Under the pieces are notes generated by a model that made no database searches, was not told the origin of the DNA, and saw only the letters and a program-made list of their open reading frames with translations. This document shows, piece after piece, positions 6,684-18,700 of a stretch of DNA of 64,000 nucleotides (its first letter is position 1; the number at the start of each line of letters is the position of its first letter). The stretch lies in assembly GCF_000515215.1 (NCBI RefSeq), contig NZ_KI911557.1, positions 4,335,741 through 4,399,740 of the forward strand, written 5' to 3'. The translations under genes and the position numbers were made by a program. Source of the stretch: Methylomonas sp. 11b (lineage in GTDB: Bacteria; Pseudomonadota; Gammaproteobacteria; Methylococcales; Methylomonadaceae).

Positions 6684-9677
6684 CGAGCTTCTTCCCGTTC
6701 CTGCTTTGCTAAACATTTTTACTATCTCTTCAGCTGGGACGGGTTTGCTGAGTAAATAACCTTGAATTTCGTCGCAGCCGTATTCAGCCAAAACATCGAA
6801 CTGGCTTTGGGTTTCTACGCCTTCGGCAATCACCATCATGTTCATGGAATGGGCGATGTTGATCAACATCTTGACGATTTTTTGGTCGTTCTCGTCATGG
6901 CAAATATCGATAATGAAGGATCTGTCAATCTTTAAGTTGTCTACCGGCAGGTTTTTCAGGTAGCTCAAAGAGGAATAGCCGGTGCCGAAATCATCAATGG
7001 ATATTGTAATGCCGCGGCTGCTAAGCCGCTTTAAGGCCGTTAATGCTGCCTGGAAATTATTCATCAACGTGGTTTCCGTTACTTCCAATTCCAGTTGCCT
7101 TGGTGCGATTTGGTATTCTGCGATGATGGCAAGGACTTTTTCAACAAAATCGTCTTGTCTCAACTGTACCGCGGATAAGTTGACGGCAATTTTGCGATTC
7201 ATAAAGCCCATCTCCTCCCACTGTTTGAGTTGCTGGCATGCCGTTCTGATTACCCATTCGCCCATTGCAACAATTAGGCCTCGTTGTTCGGCAAAGTCGA
7301 TAAATTCAAAAGGTGCAAGTAGTCCTTTGCTGGGATGCCGCCACCGAATCAAGGCTTCTACTCCCACGATAGCTTGGGTGGCGATGTCCATTATGGGTTG
7401 GTAAAACAATTCCCACTCTTGGCTCTGAACGGCCCTGCGCAATTCTTTATCCAAGTGCAGATGCTTGATGGAGAGTGCCTGCATCTGGTTGTCAAAAAAC
7501 TGAAAGCTGGTTTCAGATGATGTTTTTTTACAGAATGTTTTGGCCGTGATGGCATTGTTGATCAGGTCATCAACCGAATTCGCATCGGCCGGATACACAC
7601 TGATGCCGATGTGGCCGGTAACATAGATACTGTTGCGGTCAATATCGATTGGATCGGCTAAAGCATCCATCAGACGCTCGACCATCCAGGTAACCGCTTC
7701 CTTATTCGACAGTTCTGGAATTAACACCGCGAATACATCGCCGCCGATTCGGGAAAGCGTCAAGCGCGAGATATCGTCGCTTTTTCTGAAAGTGACATTC
7801 AAGCGGTCGGCGATCGCTTTCAAAACCTTGTCGCCAACCGCGCGGCCTAGGGTTGCGTTAATCATGCCGAACATACCGATATCGATCACAAATATGGCCG
7901 CCAAATGGCTATATCGATGACCTCTTTCAATGACTTGATTGACCCGGTCGTAAAATAAAACCTGATTCGGCAAGCCGGTAAGATTGTCGTAGTGTTTGGA
8001 ATAATCCAGTTCCGTCGAGATTTGCGAGGCTATTTGTTCAAGTTCATCAACCCGCGTCTGCAATTTGGAGACTTTACTGTCGTCCTTAGCCGTCTCTGTT
8101 TGAGGTGCAGGTAGATTTTTTTCGGCGGGCTGTGGGTCGGATTTAACTTTTTCCGCAAATTCGTTTTGTAGTTGCCAGCGCACGACGCGGTTCCGGCCCG
8201 ATTCCTTGGCAACATATAACGCTTCATCGGCAAATTTATTCAGTTCGCCCGGGTCTTCCGGTTGGTCGAGGATGCTGGCGACCCCTAAACTGGCAGTGAC
8301 CCATGGTCCATTCTCGTAACGGGCGACAGATTCCGATTTGATGCGTAAGCGGATCCGTTCGGCCACGGTAATGGCTTCGTCAACGCTTAAGTCGGGCAGC
8401 ACGATGCAAAACTCTTCGCCGCCATAGCGGCCAACCAAATCAATTTTGCGGGTGTTGGTGGTTAAGATTTCGGCCAGCAATTTGATGATGACGTCACCGG
8501 TCGCATGACCGTAATTATCGTTAACCAGTTTGAAATGGTCGATGTCGACCATGATGCATGATAGCTCCAAATTGTTTTGCAGCGCATCGGCAAACGCTTT
8601 TTCAAACAGTTCGTTAAATGCCCGCCGATTTAAACAGCCGGTCAGAGAGTCCCTAGTTGCGAGAAAGTGCAATTCCTTGTTTTGCTCTTTAACCTGAGCC
8701 TGACTTTCCTCCAACTTGCTGACCATGGTTTGCAATTTGGTATTGCGTTCTTCTATTTCGGTAATGTCATCCAGCGTAATCAACACCCCTTGAGCGGCAT
8801 CGTTGCCGCCGAGAATGGGCGAAGCATTGATCACAAATTTAAATGTGTCATTGCCAGGGTTAATCAATTTTAGATGCGCGCCAATCGAACTTTTGCCGGT
8901 TTTTAAAACGGTTTGCCAGGGCAGGTAGGTGTCGGTAGTCGAATCGTCGGCGCTTTTCCATTTTAATTGCGAGGCCTTTTTCCCCAGCAAAGCAGCCATG
9001 GGGCTGGAGATCTTTTTCAGAAAGGCATTATTGGCCAACACAATTTGCTCGTGCTCATCAATGATGATGACACCCTCGGCCAGCGTATCGAAAGCCGCGT
9101 TGACCCGGTCGGGAATCACGGCGCTTGGGTCGAGTACTTTCAAGGTTCTGAGCATGAACGTCAGGTAAATAAAAAAGCCGACGACCAAAAAGAATATCGC
9201 CATTTTAAAACTGGGGTGTTCAAGAAAATCCGAAGCCGATTCGCCGGCTATTGGCGCGAATTTAAATTCAATATCGCCCCATTTTTCCGAGTCCCGAAAA
9301 ATAGGCACCACCAAATGGGTGGAAGTGGATTTTTGGCTATCGTAATCGGCCCATTCCTTAACGTGATCGTTGACTTGAAAAATTAATTGGTCGTTTTGCA
9401 AGCGGATTCCGGCGGAAAGAATGTCCGGGTTTCTTTTGATCAGGGCATTGAGCATTCTCTCAATGCGGTGTGGGTCTTGATCGGGGGCGATGGTGGAAAA
9501 TTGAATGGCCAGCGCTTCGCTGACTTGTTTGCGTGACTCCAACATAAATTTGGATTTATCCGGCATGAACCCCAACATTTCCGCCGTAAACAGCAAGCAG
9601 ATACTGATTAGTGCTAAAGCCAGGCTGATGCGCATTGCCGGCAATAAAAGTCCAACCGTCTTTTTTAGGGTGTCCAT
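6654..9677 (-). CDS. Membrane PAS-GGDEF-GGDEF-EAL cyclic-di-GMP enzyme
   Basis: 1,007 residues. Two membrane segments (about 12-34 and 158-177) bracket a periplasmic sensor region. A PAS domain (about 190-305) follows, then a coiled coil. The first GGDEF domain has GGEEF at 419-423 and an RKID inhibitory site at 410-413, so it should make cyclic-di-GMP with product inhibition. The second GGDEF domain is degenerate (GGDVF at 645-649) and probably a GTP-sensing or structural module. The C-terminal EAL domain has EAL at 774-776 and the usual metal-site blocks (NLSAVQLR, ELEVTETTLM, IDDFGTGYSSL), so phosphodiesterase activity is expected. The last residues (STPLSGDSQN) are encoded within an IS-end remnant. 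Its position next to a giant surface-protein gene suggests a part in adhesion or biofilm control. Confidence 0.9.
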   Translation of the reverse strand: MDTLKKTVGLLLPAMRISLALALISICLLFTAEMLGFMPDKSKFMLESRKQVSEALAIQFSTIAPDQDPHRIERMLNALIKRNPDILSAGIRLQNDQLIFQVNDHVKEWADYDSQKSTSTHLVVPIFRDSEKWGDIEFKFAPIAGESASDFLEHPSFKMAIFFLVVGFFIYLTFMLRTLKVLDPSAVIPDRVNAAFDTLAEGVIIIDEHEQIVLANNAFLKKISSPMAALLGKKASQLKWKSADDSTTDTYLPWQTVLKTGKSSIGAHLKLINPGNDTFKFVINASPILGGNDAAQGVLITLDDITEIEERNTKLQTMVSKLEESQAQVKEQNKELHFLATRDSLTGCLNRRAFNELFEKAFADALQNNLELSCIMVDIDHFKLVNDNYGHATGDVIIKLLAEILTTNTRKIDLVGRYGGEEFCIVLPDLSVDEAITVAERIRLRIKSESVARYENGPWVTASLGVASILDQPEDPGELNKFADEALYVAKESGRNRVVRWQLQNEFAEKVKSDPQPAEKNLPAPQTETAKDDSKVSKLQTRVDELEQIASQISTELDYSKHYDNLTGLPNQVLFYDRVNQVIERGHRYSHLAAIFVIDIGMFGMINATLGRAVGDKVLKAIADRLNVTFRKSDDISRLTLSRIGGDVFAVLIPELSNKEAVTWMVERLMDALADPIDIDRNSIYVTGHIGISVYPADANSVDDLINNAITAKTFCKKTSSETSFQFFDNQMQALSIKHLHLDKELRRAVQSQEWELFYQPIMDIATQAIVGVEALIRWRHPSKGLLAPFEFIDFAEQRGLIVAMGEWVIRTACQQLKQWEEMGFMNRKIAVNLSAVQLRQDDFVEKVLAIIAEYQIAPRQLELEVTETTLMNNFQAALTALKRLSSRGITISIDDFGTGYSSLSYLKNLPVDNLKIDRSFIIDICHDENDQKIVKMLINIAHSMNMMVIAEGVETQSQFDVLAEYGCDEIQGYLLSKPVPAEEIVKMFSKAGTGRSSTPLSGDSQN

Positions 9678-9738
9678 GCTCTTAAATGCTGCGATGCCGG
9701 AATATTAAACCCAAACTCAAGCAAACCGTTTCTGATCA

Positions 9739-12700
9739 TCACCGGGTGTCTTCAGATTGGGAAGATACAGAGTCAAGCTCATTAGCTTCATGGTCTTTTG
9801 CCGGCCTTGATTTTTTGACTGACCTCATTATGGGCAATGGATCAAAGCGTTTCAGTAACGGCACCGTAGACATAAAGCTGGCCATTAGCGACCCAGCCCG
9901 CAAGATCCAGCTGACAAATCCGGCAGTGAGGCCGGCGCTGGTCCCCAGAATGATTTTAATGTTTACCGGATTGGCGTCGGCCACAACCGTAGGGTCGCTC
10001 ATTTGCTTGCGAATGTTTTCCAATCTGTTCCAAAACTCCATTTCTTCTTGCTCACTTAAAGCAGTCTGGCTATCAATCCTGTATTCTTCGACCAATGGAA
10101 TTCTGGATTGGAAGTGGTATTTTCGGCTATTTTCGCTGCTGCGTTGTTGCTCATTTTTATTAGTGTCTATCAGTCCGGATAACCGTGGGCTATTTCCATC
10201 GTTAATCCATGCACTGGGTTCTAGGATAAATCGATTGCCTGTTGCCTGGTTATCTCGGCCTGGTTGTCGGGTTAGTTGCTCGATTGGGGTGTTCAAATCG
10301 ACAACGACCGCAAATTGATCGGTCGGAACGTGGTGACTTGCTGAGATATTCGTTTGAGCGTTGTCTCCCTGATTTTTATCATTTAAACCATTTTTTTGGT
10401 TATATGTGATGATGTCGCGCAAAGTATTCGTTGTGTCGTTAGATGCACTATAGTCAATGCTGGCGGCCATTGTGGTAGAACTGGCGGAACCGTCACTGAC
10501 GGTGACATCAAAATTCGGTGCGACTTCATTCCCGTCATCTACAAACTGCACCTGGCCGGCGCTCAGCTGGGCGGTCGTAAAGTTGGTGATCGGTGTACCT
10601 GCTGCCGACGTCAATTGGAAGTAGCCGCCGGACACACTGCTGACTGTGTAGGTAAAGCTGGCGTTGTCGGGGTCGGTGACGCCGAAGTTGGCAGCCGATA
10701 GGGTGACGGTCTCGCCTTCGTTCAAGGTCAGGTTGGCGCTGCTGATTATCGGGGCGTCGTTGCTGGCGGTGATACTCAGCGTACCTGACACCACATTGCT
10801 GGTCCCGCCATCACCATCAGTCACATATCCTTGCAAGGTACGCACCAAGCTTGACGGCGCGTCCGAGATATTCTGATAGCTAATGTTACGGCCCAAGGCC
10901 TGCACAGCGGCCACGCTGGCATTGCTGTTAAAGCTGATGACCAAAGGCGTCGCGCCGTCACTACCGCCGGTGAAACTACCGATGACGACGCCGGAGTAGG
11001 TGACATCGTTACCCGACAAGCCGATTTGTCCACTGGCCGTACCTTGGTTACGGATAGACAGACGATCTTCCGCTTGACCGTTAGCGCTAAACTCAATCAC
11101 CATCTGGCCGCCGTCAAAATTTGTCAAGTCGGCATCGGTTACCGTCGCATTGGGTGCCAATATTACGGCCCCTGCATTTTCCGGATAACTGACATTGCCG
11201 GTGGCAAAACTTAACACCGGCGCATCGTTGACGGGATTGACAGTCACCGAGACGGCTGCGGTCTCGGTGGCGCCGCCGGATGTCACGCTATAACTAAAAC
11301 TGGTGGCGCCGTTACTGTTGGCAGTGGGCGTGAAGGTCAAGGTGCCGTTGGCATTTAGCGTGACGTTGCCGTCGGTGATGGCGACCGTTTGACCGCTACT
11401 GATGTTGATGCCGTCGATAGCCGAAATATACCGGCCTGAATTCTCAAAGGTATCGTTAGCCAGAGGGTCGAAGGTGACCGGCGTATCTTCATTCGTTGTC
11501 ACGCCGTCATTTGCAATGTCCGCGACAGCCGAGATCGAGCCGCCGATAGTGTCGCTATCCGACAAAGCGCCGCCGGAGCCGGAATTGCCGTTGTCCGTAG
11601 TCACTACTGTGAAAGAAACTGCACCGTTATAGTCTGCCGTGGCGGTAAAAATCGGTGCGGTTGCCGCCGACGCAAAATAGGTGTTGATCGACGCTATATC
11701 GCCGGAGAGCACCAAGCTGTTGGTGCCGCTACCGCTGATCGTGACACCTCCGCCTGATGTAGCCGAAAAAACACCCGCTGCCGCGCTTACCGACAAGGTG
11801 GTGGTCACGGTTCCCGAACCGCTGTCAACATCGGAGATGACGACCGAGCCGAGCATTTGAATCACCGAGTCTTCCGGCACGCTAGTGCCTTCGCCGTAAA
11901 CGGTATTGACCGGCGCATCGTTCACGGCGGTAATGTTGATCGTGGCGACATCAAAGCCAGTCAGCGCGCCGCCCGAACCGGTGTTGCCTTGGTCGTTAAC
12001 GCTCAAGGTTAAGGTATCGCTGGCGGGCGGCGTATCGGAATTGATGATATAGCTCAACGATCCGCTGGCATTTCCGGCCAGCAGATCGTTGATTTGGCTG
12101 AGGCTGCCGGTCAACGTGATGGAACTGGTGCCGGCGCCGGAAACGGTAACCCCCGTCGTACCCGCACTGGCTGTCAATGTGCCGGATACCACCGACACGG
12201 TCGCTTGCACGCTGGAACTGCCCGCATCGACATCAGCGATACTCAGCCCGGTGCCGTGCAGGGTTAGGCTGGTTTGTTCGGTAGCGCTATAGCTGGCTGG
12301 GGTTATCGTTGCAGTCGGCGCATCGTTGACTGGATTGACTGTGATGACCTGAGTCGCAGTGGCTACCAAACCGCCGCCGGTTCCGGTATTACCTAAATCA
12401 TTCAGCGTAAATTCCATACCGCCTGGCCCACTGTAGTTGGGGTCCGGCATGTAATCGATGTTATCCAAAGCGGTGTTAATCGCCGCTAGGGTGCCACGGA
12501 ACGTCATTGTGGTATCCGCGGCGCCATCGCCAACGGAAAATGTCAATCCGCTCAACCCGCCTAAAGTGACCGTGCCGTTGATAGCAGAAATCGTCATCTC
12601 CAGATTTGCGGAACCGGCATCAACGTCAGAGATCGTAATGGCATTGCCAATCCAAGCCGAAAAACGCTTCACGACATCTTCATTGGTGGTTCTGGCGCTA

Positions 12701-15700
12701 ACGACGTTGATAACCGGCGCATCGTTTACTGCATTAATGCTTACGGTGGTGCTACCGCTGGTGGTCAGTGCCCCGCCACTGCCCTGGGCACCAGCGTTGA
12801 CATCACTGAATGTCCAGTCGATCTGCACGCTGGCCGGTGGGGTGTCGCTCCAGTTCCAGTAGACGGTGTTGCGCATCAAACTGTTGATCCGGGCATTGGT
12901 CGCGTTGGCGCCAAAAGTAATTTCCATCTGCCCGCCGGTGAACGTGTAGGTACCGACCTGGACGCCGCCGACATAAACGTCGGCGCCGCTGACCGTGACG
13001 GTGATGCCGTCGAACGCCAACGCGTCCTCGGCATTGGCGCCGCCGTGGCGGGCCAGGGTCAATGTCGAACCGTTGAAATTGTTAGTACCAGACAACTCGG
13101 CATCGAAAAGGGTCACGTCGGCGTCAAGGACCACCGCCGAACCGTTTTCGATAAAGGTAGGCGCGCCATTCAGGTTAGCGAACACCGGCGCATCATTAAC
13201 GGCGGTAATGTTGATGGTCAGCGTATTGGCCGTGCTATCCAGGGTTTGTCCGCCGCCATAGCTACTACCATCGTCCACGATACTGAATAAAAAGCTGGTT
13301 GCTGCGGTGCTATTGGTAGCCGGTGTGTAGGTCAATTTTCCGGATTGAATGTCCGCGGCACTGATTGCGTCCAACTCTTGCACGGCAACGCCATTCAAAT
13401 ACAGTGTGCCGGAGGCGGGCAGAGATTCGATCCAGACCTGGCTGAGATTGTTACCGTCGACATCGGTGAACGGAAAATCGGCGGTGGTAAAGGTGTAAGC
13501 AGTATCCTCGGTCGCCGTAATCGTGTGGTCTTGTCCGACCGGCGCACTGTTGGGCGTTTCCGCGACAATGGCATTGGAAAATTCTGAGGTTTCGTAAAAC
13601 GTCGAATAACTGGAATCGGTGCGGGTAGCGGTAACGGTAAGGTACTGGCCAGTCGCTAGGCGGGCATCGGAGAAATTAAATTGAATATTGACGATGCCTG
13701 AGCTGCCGACGGCCATGTTCAGCGCATTGAGATAGGTCCGCCCCTCGCCGCTGGCCGTGGCATCGGAAAAAACTTCGATGCGGTAATAGCTGTTTGCGGC
13801 CCCGTTAAAGGTGCCGCTCAACGTTAAATTGGTGCCATTCACCGCCGCGCGGGTGAGCAACATGGTGTTCAGCAGACTGTTCGGTCCAGTATCTACATCG
13901 CCCGTGTCGTTTACGGTTACTCCATCGTCGCCCAAGTCGATGCCAAGCCGGGTATTGTCGTAAATACTGTTCTGCAAAAACACATTGCTGGAACTGCCGC
14001 CCACGACGGTTATGCCCACGTCATTGTTGGCGATGATATTGCCTGCACCGGCCGCCGTGCCGCCGATCAAGCTACTGGTGGCGGAATTTTCAATAGCAAC
14101 ACCTTGCATACCGTTCCCCAACGCTGTCACACCATCCGTGCTAACCCCTATGTAGTTGCCTTGAACGACAGTACCGGTGGTGCCGCTATCGCTGATGTAG
14201 ACGCCTGCCTCCGTATTGCCGGCAATGATGTTGCGTGCCGCCACCGTGGTGCCGCCGATTACGGTGTTGTCTGCGCCGCCGATCACTGAAATGCCGTCCC
14301 AACTGTTTGCCAAGCCGGCATTGCCGGATATATCGGTACCGATATAATTACCTTGGATGACCGTATTGTCGGCACTTTCGCCATTGATAAAAATACCGGA
14401 GTAATTATTACCTGAGATCAGGTTGCCGGCACCGATTGCCGTGCCGCCAATGGTATTGCCGGCTGACTCGATGGTAATACCGGAATTGGCATTGCCCAAG
14501 TCAACAGTACCGGAAATGTCGGTACCGATGTAGTCGCCGGTGATGACGTTACCGGTAGCTGAGCTACCGGTCAGCGTAATGCCAGAGCCGTTGTTACCGG
14601 AAATGACGTTACGTGCGGCGGCGGTTGTGCCGCCGATGGTGTTGTTGGCCGACTGCACGTAAATACCGCCGGCGGCATTGGCTATTGCTGCGGTACCGGC
14701 GGCATTGAGACCGATCAGGTTGCCAGCAACCAGCGTGTTGCTGGCGGGTGCTTCCAATTGAATGCCCACCCAGTTGGTGGTACCGCTGATGACATTGCCT
14801 TCGCCAGCCATCGTTCCGCCGATGCTGTTACCGGCGGCATTGACCCAGATCCCCTGATTGGCATTGCCCACAGCATTGGCGCCGGTCACATCGGTGCCAA
14901 TGTAGTTGCCTTTGATTTGGTTGCCGGTGGCCGAACCGTTATCGGTACTCAAGCCGATACCGATACCAGTATTACCGGAAATCACGTTGCGATCCGCCGC
15001 CGAGCTGCCGCCGATGATGTTATTGGCCGAATTCCAAATACCAATACCTGCGGAGTTACCCGCCGCGCCGGTACCGGCGGCGTTAAGACCGATCCAGTTG
15101 CCGGCGACGGTATTGCCGTTACTGCCGGAAATCTCAATGCCGGTGCCGGCAAAATTTTGAATCACCAGGCCGCAGATGGTACTGCCGTCGCTGCCGCCGT
15201 AGAGTTGGATGCCATTTTGTATGTTCCCTGTGCCGTTTAATACAATGGCCGGTCGACTGCCATTGGCGCTAAAACTATCGTCGCTGGTGGCGTCCAGCAC
15301 AATTGTGCTGGTTATGGTCAGCGCTGAGGTCAGATTGATGGTATGCACCGACGAACCGCTGATGCCGAAATAAATATAATTCGGGCCGGCGGTATTGTTG
15401 GCGGCGGCAATCGCCTCCCGCAACGAGATGCCGTCGCCGCCGTCGCTGGCGATCAATGCGCTGATCGAACTGGTATTGGCGCTGGCATTGATGGTGTCGG
15501 ACGTGTTGGTGACGACGATGGCGCCGACATGCACATCCAGGCTATCGGTGTCGGTTAAGGCGCTGCCGGTACCGGTATTGCCTTGATCGTTGGTGGTCAT
15601 GGTCAATTTTGCCAGGCCACGGTAATTGCTGTCGGGGGTAAAGGTCAGGCCACTATTCATCGCCGTGTTGATTACTGCCACTGTGCCGGAATAGGTCATG

Positions 15701-18700
15701 CTGCCGCTACCATTGGCGCCGCTGACCAAGGTCATGCCCGTGGTACTGGCCAGCGACAAGCTGCCGTGACTGATGCTTAAGGTCAGTTGCACACTGCTGG
15801 AGGCCGCATCGACATCGGCAATTTGTAGGGCATTGCCATTGGCGCTGGAGAAGGTTTTGCTGGTGTTGATGGCCGTATAGCTATTGGTGGGCAGACTGTT
15901 GACTGGGGCGTCATTGATTGCCGTGACCGCGATGCTCCGAGTGGTCACGTTGCTGGCCGTCGTGCCGTCGGTAACGCTAAAACTTACGGTACGGCTGGCG
16001 GTGGACGGTGCATCGCTGGTGTTTTCATAGGTAATAGAACGCAATGCGGTTTGATATTGGGCGACGGTAGCCGATCCGGATAAGGTCAGTGTGCCGGTGC
16101 TTGCATTCCAACTGCCGGTGATGCCGTTTTGGTCAGTGAATGCCAGCACGTCCTGCCCGCTGGCGTAGTTGCCGGAGATTTGCACCGTGGCACCGGCCAG
16201 GTTGGCGCTATCGACGTCCGAAAGCACCAGAGTTGAGGTCACCGCCGTCGCGGGACCGTTCTCCGTGTAAGCCAGTGCAGTACCTTCGATGCCTGAAATG
16301 ATCGGTGCCTCGTTGACATTCAACAGTTGAATGGTGAAGTTTTCATCGTACGAGGCACCGCCCGCATCCGTAACCCTCACGGTAATGATATGACTGGATG
16401 CGGTTTCAAAATCCAGCCTGCTACCATCGGCGACGCTGATGGTGCCGTCGATTCCTAAGGCAAAGCGTCCGCCGGCGCTGTCGGTTAGGCTGTAAGTGGG
16501 ATTAGCGCTGGCGTCGACATCGAATCCCACCACGGTGCCCACTACGGTGCCGTTAGCGGAGTTCTCGGCGACCGTAAATCCGGTGGTTTGCTGATACAGC
16601 GCCGCCACGTTGGCAGCGCTCATGACGCCGTTGGCGATGACAAAATTGTCGATAGCCCCGTCAAATGCGGCGTCGCCCCCCCAATGTGATTTGCCGATGA
16701 AATTATTGCTGCGAACACCGGTCTCCAGTGCCACGCCGGTGGTGGAAGCGGCCAAGTTGCCATTGACATACAGGTTCATATTGCCTGTCGCATCTACTGT
16801 GGCAGCGAAATGCAACCATGAGCCATTGGTAATAGCATTGGTAGCGGTGGCGCGATAGGTGTACACGCCATTTTTTTCGATCGTGAAGGTGAGGTTGTTG
16901 GTATTCCATTCCCGACCGACATAGATGTTGCCAATTCCAGTGCTATCGGTTTGCCCGAAATCGAACACGCGTTGCCAATCGCCGGTGCTATCGAATTTGA
17001 CCGAAGCGGCAAAGGTCATTGCGCCGCCAGTTGTGATTCCAGAAATATCACCATACTGGCCCAATGTCCCGCCGGCCAGCTCTAACGCACCGGAGCCACT
17101 GGGGCCGGTGGTTTGGCCAGGGTTGCCGTAAAAGGTTATTGGGGCATTGTTGCCGGCATCATCTCGGCCGAGATTGGCAAGATTATTGAAGCCATAAACG
17201 CCCACCAGATCGGATTCCGCGACACCGTTGATACTGTATAAATCGTTGGGTGCGTCGTTGACTGCCGCGACTGTGATCGCCACCGTATCGGTATCTGTTA
17301 ATGTCAAATCCTTAGCAAGCGTGGCAATTTCGGCTGTAGTCAGTGCTCGATTGTAAACCCGCGCATCGTCTATCTTGCCATTAAAGTCGTAAGTGGTGCC
17401 GCCGTTACCGTGTTTGCCGATAAAGCTATTGCTTCCCTGGCTGTAAGCAATGGATGTGGTGTAAGCGGTAGAAGCCACGGCAACGTCGTCGATATAAACC
17501 GTTTGGGTATGGGCTGCGCTGTCGATGGTGTATGCAACGTGGTGCCAGCCGGTTCCGGCCAATGTCGTAGCCGTCTCGGTAAATCTGAAAGTCCCGCTGT
17601 CGACATAACTGCCTTTGATTTTGCCGCCAGCATCTAGGCGGAGTACCACGTTGTCACCCAGCGAAATTACTTCCGCGCCCCCGGTGTCGGCGGACGTCAA
17701 GTTTACCCAGGCCGCCAGGGTTACACTGGATGGCTGGCCATAAAGCCCGGTAGTTTGTAGATAACCGTCACCAGCCAAACTCAGCGCATTGCCGCGGGTA
17801 GCGTCACTGACCGCTATGCCGTTGATGACCGAGCCCGCGTAACCCGCCGCCGGACTGCTATCGGTACCCAGTGTGCCGGTGTTCTCGAAAGCATAACGGC
17901 CCAACAGACCGGTATCGATATCCAAACTCAACAGTACCGAGTCTTTGGTAGTCAATGTCAGTGTCGCGCTGCCGATGTATTCGGCAGTGGGCGTGAAGCT
18001 TAAGCCATTGAGTGCGGTGTTGATGGCGCTGGCCGAGCCACGAAGCGTCATCGTGCTATCGGCGGTGCCGTCGCCAGCCAAAAAGGTCAAGCCGGTGGTG
18101 CCGGCCAAGGTCAGCGTGCCATTGGTGACCGTCAGGGTGATTTCGTTGTTTGCGCCGCCGGCATCGGCGTCGGCTATCGTAATCGCATTGCCATTGGCCG
18201 ATGAGAACACTTTGGCGGTGTCCTCATTCGTCGTTTGTGCTGCGGGTACTGTATTCATAGGCGCGATGTTTATACTTGCTTTGACAGATACCGCACCTAT
18301 CGACCAATCGGCAGCAAGTAACGCTGAACCGCTCATCGTTACTGAGCTCGCGCCTTCCGCCACGGAAGAGCCAGCCTTTGCCGTAGACAATAGGGAAGAG
18401 CTGGTCCATTGCGAAGTTTGCCCGGTACCCGTTGTATCAGCTGAAATAGCTTTCCAATACTGCACGTCGATAACCAAATCGCCAGTCGCACTGGCGACAT
18501 TCACCGTGCCTGATCCTCCCAACAAACCGGTGGTGCCGGTGTTGCCAGCGTAAGTATAGTAGGGCGTCGATTGGTTAACACCGTTAAAGGTCGATGCACC
18601 CGCAGCGGCTTCTGTATTTCCAGTAAATGATATAAAGACGTTATCGGTTCCCTCGGTGGGGTTGACCAAAGCCCAGATTTCGACGGCGTGATTGGCTGCT

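Noticed and set aside
13900..15450. Possible CRISPR or tandem DNA repeat array in the giant gene
   Set aside because: The repeats are protein-level beta-helix units of variable length that stay in frame; there are no identical direct repeats with unique spacers.
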